7,199 nucleotides of DNA from an uncultured Candidatus Altimarinota bacterium (GTDB lineage: Bacteria; Patescibacteriota; Gracilibacteria; BD1-5; UBA6164): the NCBI GenBank assembly GCA_937944175.1, contig CALDZW010000107.1, positions 1 through 7,199 of the forward strand. The letters run 5' to 3'. Shown here one piece after another: positions 1 through 5,844 of the stretch. The first letter of the stretch is position 1. Each line of letters starts with the position of its first letter. The notes beneath the pieces were generated by a model. That model saw only the letters and a program-made list of their open reading frames with translations, was not told the origin of the DNA and did not search any database. A program made the position numbers and the translations under genes.

Positions 1-251
1 TTCTCACTTTTTTTCTTCTCAGGACCTCATGCTCGTTTCCCAGTATGTCTATCTGCAGTATCATTCTCAGGCTTTCTTTTTGTATGCTCAGCAAGGCTCC
101 AAGGTTCTCATGTTTGTTCTTCTAGAAGTATTTGGTCACTAGTTGTTATGATTTTGTTACAAAATGTGACTATAGGGTAAAAAGAGCATGATAAGATATG
201 AGTTTCTGCTGCAGGCCCTAGATTATAATCTATATATTGATTTTGAGGCAT
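1..251 (-). CDS. Hypothetical protein, partial (C-terminus beyond left edge)
   Basis: I do not recognise this gene. Reading TGA as Gly, the frame is open from ATG at 251 to the window edge (83 codons, no TAA or TAG). It begins MPQNQYIDYNLGPAAE, has a short hydrophobic stretch with two cysteines (SCSF, FCNK, about residues 20-34), then becomes hydrophilic and basic, with RHTGKRAGGPEKKKSE at the visible end. Two UGA codons fall in the basic part. The start lies 12 nt after the stop of the upstream ORF (481-263), so the two could be co-transcribed. A competing open frame exists over positions 1-121 on the same strand, so the frame choice is moderately secure only. The basic tail with GKRAGG faintly recalls the linker of some transposases, but this is too weak for a name. 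Confidence 0.4.
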
Positions 252-262
252 TACATTATAAG

Positions 263-481
263 TTAACTTTCTGGATAAATTTTATCTATTAATCTAGTAT
301 GGGCTGATTGTCTAATAGCTGATTTTCATGACTGACAAGCTATACAAAATTGAGAATAATCTTTAAAATTTGATCTAGCTGCTATAACAGTAGGATCTGA
401 GTCTGTAGATGAAAGAGGAGTTCTATCACAAAGTATATTTGTATCATAGAAACATGGGGAAGGTTTATTAGATCAGCTCAT
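263..481 (-). CDS. Small Cys-containing hypothetical protein (72 aa)
   Basis: I do not recognise the family. ATG at 481 opens a 72-residue frame ending in TAA at 263-265, with UGA read as Gly twice (MSGSNK near the start and QSGKSA near the end). It has four cysteines, at residues 10, 18, 46 and 49, the last two forming a CIAC (CxxC) motif. There is no signal peptide or membrane segment. No Shine-Dalgarno sequence precedes the ATG; the upstream 69 nt is very AT-rich spacer. The next ORF starts 12 nt downstream. The CxxC pair and the co-directional Cys-rich neighbours suggest small metal-binding or disulfide-containing proteins, which is inference only. Alternatively this is a remnant of a decaying larger gene. 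Confidence 0.45.
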
Positions 482-550
482 TTGTTTTTTAGTTTAACAA
501 AATAATAATTTTACGTTCTTATTTCTTATTTAACAATCTAATTAACTTAC

Positions 551-907
551 TTATTTAGTAAGCTCAGGTTTAAATGTAAATTTAACCTTAATTCATCTGT
601 TACGACCATTATTTCATTGTTCAGATGAAAGGCTAGAGGGTTCTCAGTCACAAGATGTACATCATTTAATACAGATGCCTGGTAGGAATCTACCTTCCCT
701 TTCACCTCATCATCATCTTTTCATATTATAAAGAAGCCTAGAATCACATCAAACAGTTACAGGGCTTCAGTCGGTTCTAATAATGCTATTAACTACTTCT
801 GGAATAACAGATCATGCAATATAAACCATTCTTCACTTTTGTTGAAGCATCAATTCAAGTTGATCATCAGGAAGGTCTTTTAATGAATCGCATACTTTTA
901 TGCTCAC
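551..907 (-). CDS. Cys-rich hypothetical protein, 11 in-frame UGA codons
   Basis: I do not recognise the family. The frame runs from GTG at 907 to TAA at 551-553 (118 residues). The open frame extends upstream to a TAA at 1031-1033, so TTG at 964 is an alternative start; none has a clear ribosome-binding site. Eleven UGA codons are read as Gly, including three in a row at 707-715 that give a GGGG run around residue 66. Visible features are KDLPDDQLELMLQQ (helical, acidic), five cysteines at residues 6, 54, 79, 83 and 86 (CIKGCTSC, a CxxxCxxC cluster), and a Ser/Asn/Gly-rich then basic C-terminus. The coding reading is supported by 118 codons free of TAA and TAG in AT-rich DNA. Function is unknown; the Cys cluster could bind a metal. 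Confidence 0.5.
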
Positions 908-1000
908 AAATATTATATTATCAAATATTAAAAGATATTTAATATATTTTTTAGATGAAGTCAATAATCTTACATTTTTATAACATAGGATAACATTATT

Positions 1001-1016
1001 TGTTCTACATAGAACA
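1001..1016. repeat. Short inverted repeat in the 908-1047 spacer
   Basis: TGTTCTA and TAGAACA are perfect 7-bp inverted arms separated by 2 bp. The repeat lies in the AT-rich spacer between two minus-strand ORFs, upstream of the 907-551 ORF, where an operator or small hairpin could sit. The rest of 908-1047 holds nothing recognisable beyond AT-rich sequence. Confidence 0.35.
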
Positions 1017-1047
1017 TTCTTCGCAAAATATTATCAATAATCACTTA

Positions 1048-1374
1048 TTAATTTTCTGGAAGGAGTTTAAGTGCTGTTAAGAATTGAGCCCTACAATTCC
1101 TCAAACATCATGCACATTTTGCTTCAAGTGCTATCACTGGATTTCTTACAAGTGGTTGTTGCATTCAGGATGTTATAGTTCATGCTTTCACTCTTGTGTT
1201 TACAGTATGAGCACGTAAAGATATAGGTGTATCTTTACAATTTCATTCAGGATGTTGAATAGTTATTGAAAAAGCTTCAATTCAAACAACTTCACATGTT
1301 GCTGATGTGTGATTTTCTATTAATCTTTCTCTAACTTTAGGTTGTAAATTAGGTATTTGCTTTTTAATTTCCAC
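1048..1374 (-). CDS. Cys-rich hypothetical protein or frameshifted 3' part of the 1775-1416 gene
   Basis: I do not recognise the family. The frame is open from just after a TAA at 1384-1386 to TAA at 1048-1050, which is followed at once by a second TAA. The first usable start is GTG at 1374 (108 residues), with no ribosome-binding site. Five UGA codons are read as Gly. Five cysteines lie at residues 27, 46, 87, 90 and 94; the last three form KCAGCLRNC (CxxCxxxC). Before the TAA the same frame reads the protein-like ITENESAIKEINYKLHPY, which follows naturally on the 1775-1416 ORF after a one-base shift near 1440. It may therefore be the second half of one decayed or mis-assembled gene rather than an independent gene. 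Confidence 0.4.
1215..1238. repeat. 9-bp perfect inverted repeat inside the Cys-rich ORF
   Basis: GTAAAGATA and TATCTTTAC are perfect inverted arms around a 6-bp loop (taggtg). The repeat lies within the 1374-1048 ORF, where it encodes roughly KDTPISLR. It could be a small RNA hairpin or chance in AT-rich sequence. Confidence 0.35.
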
Positions 1375-1415
1375 TCAGATGAATTAATAAGGATGTAGCT
1401 TATAATTAATTTCTT

Positions 1416-1775
1416 TTATTGCAGATTCATTTTCTGTAATAAAACTCTTATTCCTCTTTCTTCAGTCTTAGAGGCTGTTCAACTAAGTAATATTACATTT
1501 AATTTCTCTACTGAAAGGTCGCCATACTTTTGTTGTATTAAACTTGCACTCTCTGCTGCTCAATATTTTACAGCTTCTTCAGAAATAACCAATCCATTTT
1601 TTTTATACTTGGCGGCTCTTTGAAGAGCTGCAGCAGCTCGTGCTTTATGAGGACCTGCAGAATTGATAAAAATTTTTACATCTTCTAATGAAGGATTACT
1701 TTGCATTAATTCTTCAGCTCACTTACTGTAGTCAGCTATAGCAGCATCTTTTATTTTTTTTTCTGCTCCAAACAT
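1416..1775 (-). CDS. Helical hypothetical protein, Cys-free (119 aa; possibly truncated by frameshift)
   Basis: I do not recognise the family. ATG at 1775 opens 119 residues ending in TAA at 1416-1418. UGA is read as Gly three times (YSKGAEE, KYGAAES, LLSGTAS). The product is soluble, Ala/Lys/Glu-rich and predicted helical, with KARAAAALQRAAKYKKNG and SEEAVKYGAAESASLIQQ as its most regular stretches. It has no cysteine, unlike the ORFs downstream. A plausible promoter lies 28-59 nt upstream. Near the C-terminus, switching by one base at about 1440 replaces LLQKMNLQ-stop with ITENESAIKEINYKLHPY, which looks more like protein; the gene may originally have continued into the 1374-1048 ORF. This is the best-supported ORF of the left region. 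Confidence 0.6.
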
Positions 1776-1793
1776 ATTATTTATATTATTAGC

Positions 1794-1810
1794 ACTATAT
1801 TTATTATAGT
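1794..1810. promoter_or_regulatory. Inverted repeat overlapping the minus-strand -10 region
   Basis: ACTATA and TATAGT are perfect inverted arms around 5 bp. The repeat overlaps the proposed -10 element of the 1775-1416 ORF, a position typical of an operator. Its AT-only composition makes chance occurrence quite possible. Confidence 0.3.
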
Positions 1811-1834
1811 ACAATATTAAATATGGAAAGTCAA
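1806..1834 (-). promoter_or_regulatory. Candidate promoter for the minus-strand small-ORF cluster
   Basis: On the minus strand, TTGACT (1834-1829) lies 17 bp before TACTAT (1811-1806), a fair match to the bacterial -35/-10 consensus. An overlapping TATAAT (1808-1803) sits at a 20-bp spacing. The predicted transcript would start about 25 nt upstream of the ATG at 1775. The whole 1776-1990 gap between the divergent genes is AT-rich and otherwise featureless. Confidence 0.4.
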
Positions 1835-1925
1835 ATATTTTTTCTTACATTCTAGTTCAAAGTGCAAAAAATAAAACAAGTAAAAAAACAGAATTTTATT
1901 AGTATAAATCAAAATTTTTATTTGT

Positions 1926-1954
1926 TTGAGTTTTACTATTCATACTTTTACAGT
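1926..1954 (+). promoter_or_regulatory. Candidate promoter for tex
   Basis: TTGAGT (1926-1931) and TACAGT (1949-1954) are separated by 17 bp, each close to the -35 and -10 consensus, giving a leader of about 30 nt. Only a weak TAGGT lies just before the ATG at 1991, so ribosome binding appears not to depend on a strong Shine-Dalgarno sequence. Confidence 0.35.
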
Positions 1955-1990
1955 ATATTCATCCAAAATTTATTTATTAAAGCTAGGTAT

Positions 1991-4201
1991 ATGCAAGAAG
2001 AAAATGAAGTAGAAGGGAATGAAATAATAGAGTGAAAGTATATTAGTCAAAACATTTTACCAGAACCTAATTATACTCTTGTCACCTCAAAAGAACTATG
2101 ACTCAGAGACTTTCAAATTCAATCTGTATTAGAATTAGTTGCTGAATGATCAACGGTTCCTTTTATTGCTCGTTATAGAAAAGAGGCAACAGGAGATTTG
2201 GATGAAGATCAGATCAGAGGAATTATTGCTCTGAGAGAAAAAATAGAAAAAATCTGGAAGGCAAAAAATACAGCTATTAATACTATTGATGAGATGGAGA
2301 AACTGACTCCTGAGTTATTAGCTAGTATCACAAATGCTATTACTCTCAAGGAAGTAGAAGATTTATATAAACCATATAAAAGCAAGAAAAAGACTAAGGC
2401 AATGATTGCTATTGAAAAAGGCTTTCAGGTGGTGGCTGATATAATCAAAAATCCAGAGGTAGGGTACGAATGCATTCGTACCCTACAACAACTTGTTGCT
2501 ACATCAGAATTTCAATCATTACTTAAAAACAATACTCAAGAAGAAATTTTAGAATGATCTCATGAAATAATAGCAGCTGAAATAGTGGCAGATTCAGAAA
2601 TTAGAGATTTCATGAGAACTCATGTTCAGAAAAAATCAATTGTCACTTCAAAGATCAAGTGAGAAAAAATGATAGAAAAACTTCCAGAGAATATCAAAAA
2701 AGATGTCCATAAATTTAGTATTTATTCAGATTTTCAAATAGTCATCTCAAAAATTAAACCATATCAGGTACTGGCTCTTAATAGATGAGTGAATTTAAAA
2801 ATCCTTTGAACAAAATTAGTAAGTGATGATTTACTTGATGAATTTGTCAGAAACTTTGATAATGATATGAAAACTGAGATAGGAGAGTTATATCTTGCAG
2901 CAATTTCTAGTTGATATAAAACTCTCTATAAATCTGTTGAGAATGAGGTAATGTGAGAATTATCAGAACTCTGAGAAGATGATGCTATTACTGCATTTCA
3001 GACTAATCTTGGAGCACTACTTATGACAAAACCTGAATATGGAAAGAAAGCTCTTGTTTTTGATCCAGCATACAGAACTGGTTGTAAGATAGCCATTCTT
3101 GATGAGTGAGCTAACCCAGTTGAATTTTCTAAAATATTTCTTCATCAAGAGAGAGAAGCAATAGAGAAAATAGTGACACTCATTAAAAAACACAAAGTAG
3201 ATGTAGTAATTGTTTGAAATGGAACAGCCAGTAACGAAACAGTTGAGTTGGTTCAAAGAATAATAAAATCCCCCCTCCTTACAAGGGAGGGGGATAGGGG
3301 GTGGGATTACCTTCAAGATAATATATTTATTGTAAATGAGTCAGGAGCTTCTGTGTATTCAGCCAGTAAAGTAGCACAAGAAGAATTTAAAGAGCTGGAT
3401 GTAACTGATAGAGGAACTATATCTATTTGAAGAAGATTTATTGATCCATTATCAGAACTTGTGAAAGTTCCAGTTGGAAGTATTGGAGTAGGAATGTATC
3501 AACATGATATGCCAGAAAAGAAATTAGAAGAAAAACTCTGATATGTAGTAGAGGATACCGTTAATGAAGTATGAATTAATGTGAATACCAGTTCAATCTA
3601 CGTATTACAACATATTTCATGAGTAGACAAAAGGCTTGCAAAAAAGATATACAAGAATAGACCATATAACTCAAGAACAGATCTAAAAAAAGTACTATCA
3701 GAAAAAGCCTATGAGCAAGCAATTTGATTTTTAAGAATTCCAGAAAGTACAGAAAGCTTTGATAACACAGATATTCATCCAGAGCAATATGAACTGGCTC
3801 ACTATATTATAGAACATGATGTTGAAAGTATTTCAAATGTACCAGGAGATATTGCTCAAGATTTTTCTCAAACGACTGTTGATTTTATTCTGACTTCTTA
3901 CAGGAATATTTGAAAAGATCCACGAGTGAACTCAGCTCATAAAAAAGCCTCTAAAAAAATAGAAGCTAGTGACATAGGGGAGTGATCAATTCTTGAATGA
4001 ACCGTAAGGAATGTAGTAGCTTTTGGAGCCTTTGTAGATATAGGTCTCAAAAATGATGGACTCGTGCATGTCTCTCAAATAGCTGATGCATATGTTAGTG
4101 ATCCAAATGATTTTGTTAGTGTAGGGGAAACAGTAAAAGTAAAAGTTACAGGGATTGATGAGAAGACGGGGAAGATTCAGTTGAGTATGAAAGATTTATA
4201 A
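1991..4201 (+). CDS. tex: Tex family RNA-binding S1-domain protein (code 25)
   Basis: This is a complete Tex protein of 736 residues, within the usual family range. Tex binds nucleic acid through its S1 domain and is linked to transcription; its exact role is unsettled. Visible in order are the N-terminal motif VPFIARYRKEATG (residues 56-68), DLYKPYKSKKKTK (124-136), ALNRGVNLKIL (262-272), the YqgF/RNase H-like domain starting FDPAYRTGCK (D358), NGTASNET (410-417), SGASVYSASKVAQEEF, the helix-hairpin-helix region VNTSSIYVLQHISGVDKRL (531-549), and a C-terminal S1 domain (about 665-736; FGAFVDIG, DGLVHVSQ). Twenty UGA codons are read in frame, many at conserved Gly positions such as G53 before STVPFIARYRKE and G266 in LNRG. 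Two palindromic insertions add peptide at residues 157-165 and 427-438. The ATG at 1991 is the first in the frame and gives the normal N-terminus. It is convergent with the patatin-like gene, 9 nt apart. Confidence 0.96.
2459..2486. repeat. 28-bp perfect palindrome inserted in frame in tex
   Basis: This is a perfect 28-bp palindrome with ends GTAGGG and CCCTAC and core TACGAATGCATTCGTA. It is translated in frame as VGYECIRTL in the linker after the KKKTK motif of Tex, and is more GC-rich than its surroundings. The palindrome at 7056-7083 in clpB has the same length and ends but a different core, which suggests a dispersed family. Confidence 0.85.
3268..3295. repeat. C-rich/G-rich inverted repeat inserted in frame in tex
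   Basis: ATCCCCCCTCCTT and AAGGGAGGGGGAT form 13-bp arms (11 of 13 matching) around AC, followed by a G-rich tail to about 3306. It is translated as SPLLTREGDRGW (residues 427-438) between NGTASNET and the conserved SGASVYSAS, making this linker roughly ten residues longer than I would expect in Tex. The G/C content contrasts sharply with the AT-rich gene. Peptides of the PLLTREG type are familiar from dispersed repeats in other bacterial genomes. Confidence 0.75.
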
Positions 4202-4210
4202 TGAATTTAT

Positions 4211-4226
4211 TTATGTATTTACATAA
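4211..4226. terminator. AT-only hairpin at the convergent tex/patatin 3' ends
   Basis: TTATGTA and TACATAA form perfect 7-bp arms around TT, beginning exactly at the stop codon of the minus-strand gene and 9 nt after the tex stop. A second palindrome, TTTGAGCTCAAA (4228-4239) followed by TTTTT, lies just beyond. Either could help end tex transcription, but both stems are weak. Confidence 0.3.
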
Positions 4227-5735
4227 TTTTGAGCTCAAATTTTTAAAAGATTGTTAATGGCTTCAGAATGAAACAGAAAACCTTCGTTATTATCACTCGG
4301 TTCAGCATTAGCATTAATAACTTTTCCTCAATTTCATTCTACTAATGTTTTAGCATATATATCTCTTTTTATTGCTGAACTGAAAAGGTATTTTACCTTA
4401 TCAAGATGTTTATTTTCTGTCGAAGAATATCAAATATCAATTACAACCATCTTATTATGAGGAATTCAGAGGTTTTCTAAATGATGTATTGGATTTCATT
4501 CTTCATTTGCAGCATGATCATACAACTCCATTCAATTTACTTTTGTTTTCCCATAAAGTGGATCTCAGAGTGGAGATTTGAAGTTTACTCATGCTCTTAC
4601 AGAGTCTAGTACTTTTATGTTCTCATCAGAGCATTACTTCTTGTTCTCCAAGTAATCAGAACCATCAATATTCTCTACTTGCATTAATTGTGATTGGTAT
4701 AATTGAATCTGAAAAAATTGTATGTTCATCAATTCAGACAATTCTTCAAGCTTTAATAAAGATATCTTTTATTATCATTTTATCATTTGTACTAATATCT
4801 CAACCATCTTCAAATTTAGCATCTCCGAATTGTTTTTTTAAATTACTAACAAGATTACTTATTTTTTCAGGATCGTTTCATGCAAACGCAACAAGTGAGC
4901 CTATCACTCATCATATACTACTTCAAGATAGAGCTGAGATAGTTCATCAGTTTTCTATATGTTGTTGAATATATCATAATTGAATGAGTCCACTTGAAAT
5001 ACCTCAACTTAAACAAAAAGCTTTTCTTTTATTAATATCAATATTTACATCAAGAGTGCTTTCGTTTACTAGAAATTTTTGTTTTGTTTCTGCTAAGGAT
5101 TTAATGTTATTATAGTCACAGTAAATAAATAAATTATCTCAATCTAGTCATTTTTTATTTTGCATTTGATTAGAGGAAAAATCAATTATATTTTCAATAC
5201 AGAGATTTTGTTTTATACACTCTTGTAAAAATAATATTTCTCAAGAATGTCATAGGCTATTACTGATTTTATTAAACTGCTCATTAAAATTAGTTCAGTT
5301 AGCATTAATAGATGCAACTTCCTCGGATATATTTGGTATTTTTGTAAGCTCAAAACTGCTTGGTAAATGTTCTTGTAATAATGTATTGATATTTGTTAAA
5401 AGTAATTGTAAGAATGCTTGTGGGTTTTGTCACATGATTGTTGAGTGGACTTTTTTAAGTGTATTATACTCTATAGAAAAAAAGTTCTCTCAAGGATAAG
5501 AATATTCTCTTCAGGCTAATGTTTTATTATTCAATTCTAATATATCATTCTTGAGATCTCTTAGATCAAAACTGCTAACATTAGCAATATATAAGATTTT
5601 AGACCTAATGTCATTGATTGAACCTTTTGTGTCATCAGATAGTTGAAGAAGATTAACTACATCCATACTATCTTTTATATGTTTAACCTTATCTGGTCTA
5701 CTATACATTTTGGTGCTCTGAGTTATTATTGACAT
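4211..5735 (-). CDS. Patatin-like phospholipase, disrupted by one frameshift
   Basis: This is a patatin-family serine hydrolase, which cleaves acyl chains from phospholipids with a Ser-Asp dyad. From ATG 5735 (an in-frame TAA at 5754-5756 precedes it) the frame is open for 374 codons. It then needs one base skipped in the A4 run at 4616-4613 to continue 133 codons to TAA at 4211, giving 507 residues. The patatin region starts near residue 239: an oxyanion-loop-like LSGGISSG (242-249), nucleophile elbow GSSIGG with Ser273, then after the shift VLDSVRAG and YDHAANEEGNP with Asp406, in place of the usual DG(G/A), and MVVIDIG. Both elbow glycines are UGA. Residues 1-235 match nothing I recognise and show no signal peptide or membrane segment. 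Without the shift the protein would end at 426 residues (TAA 4455) and lack the Asp. It may be a pseudogene or an assembly error. It starts 95 nt downstream of clpB. Confidence 0.82.
4613..4616 (-). other. Frameshift site (A4 run) in the patatin-like gene
   Basis: Upstream frame reads QEVMLGGEHK and then loses patatin similarity. Removing one A from this A4 run makes it continue as VLDSVRAGVNF, aligned with the family's conserved A-I-R-A-S segment before the catalytic Asp. The downstream frame has a TAA at 4634-4636, so the switch must lie between there and VLDSVRAG; the homopolymer is the natural place. Confidence 0.75.
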
Positions 5736-5753
5736 AAGAAAAAAGGAGATTAA

Positions 5754-5778
5754 TTAAAGTTAATATCAACAACTTTAA
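5754..5778. promoter_or_regulatory. Inverted repeat upstream of the patatin-like gene (candidate operator)
   Basis: TTAAAGTT and AACTTTAA are perfect 8-bp arms separated by 9 bp, ending 18 nt before the ATG at 5735. One arm overlaps the proposed -10 element of the gene, as expected for an operator. It could also be a leader hairpin. Confidence 0.45.
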
Positions 5779-5800
5779 CATATTTCTTTTTAAAAATCAA
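5772..5800 (-). promoter_or_regulatory. Candidate promoter for the patatin-like gene
   Basis: On the minus strand, TTGATT (5800-5795) lies 17 bp before TAAAGT (5777-5772), a moderate match to -35/-10. It would let the gene be expressed independently of clpB. No Shine-Dalgarno sequence precedes the ATG; the minus-strand leader ends in a pyrimidine-rich stretch. Confidence 0.35.
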
Positions 5801-5819
5801 AAACCCAAGAAACAATCAG

Positions 5820-5844
5820 AAAAGAGCTCATTATGAGTTCTTTT
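5820..5844. terminator. Hairpin whose loop is the clpB stop codon
   Basis: AAAAGAGCTCA and TGAGTTCTTTT form 11-bp arms with one G-T wobble around a 3-nt loop, which is exactly the TAA (tta on the plus strand) of clpB. The structure reads as an A-stem-T terminator on both strands. The plus-strand version has the better pairing and a longer T run, although no plus-strand gene ends here; on the minus strand the wobble becomes an A-C mismatch. It most likely ends or attenuates clpB transcription. Confidence 0.45.

Noticed and set aside
1..120. Possible IS66-like transposase remnant (GKRAGGPEKKK, KNKHEN in the alternative frame)
   Set aside because: The resemblance is limited to a few basic and Gly residues, and no terminal inverted repeats or catalytic motifs are visible.
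1001..1016. GTTC-N6-GAAC as a LexA/SOS operator
   Set aside because: Known LexA boxes have different orientation or spacing (for example GAAC-N4-GTTC), and no SOS gene is adjacent.
970..1044. 25-codon minus-strand frame starting GTG after the double TAA
   Set aside because: It is too short, with no ribosome-binding site and no motif; chance is likely.
2459..3295. CRISPR array
   Set aside because: The palindromes are single copies in coding sequence, without regularly spaced direct repeats.
3017..3316. Minus-strand open frame of 99 codons
   Set aside because: It is antisense to the YqgF region of Tex and has no independent support.
1991..4201. UGA read as Trp (code 4) or tex as a pseudogene full of stops
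   Set aside because: UGA aligns with conserved glycines rather than tryptophans, and tex has no TAA or TAG over 736 codons.
4613..4616. Programmed +1 frameshift in the patatin-like gene
   Set aside because: There is no slow codon or stop at the shift site and no stimulatory structure is evident; mutation or sequencing error is simpler.
4591..4968. Plus-strand open frame of 125 codons
   Set aside because: It is antisense to the patatin-like gene, whose motifs (GSSIGG, LSGGISSG) lie on the minus strand; the plus frame has no recognisable motif.
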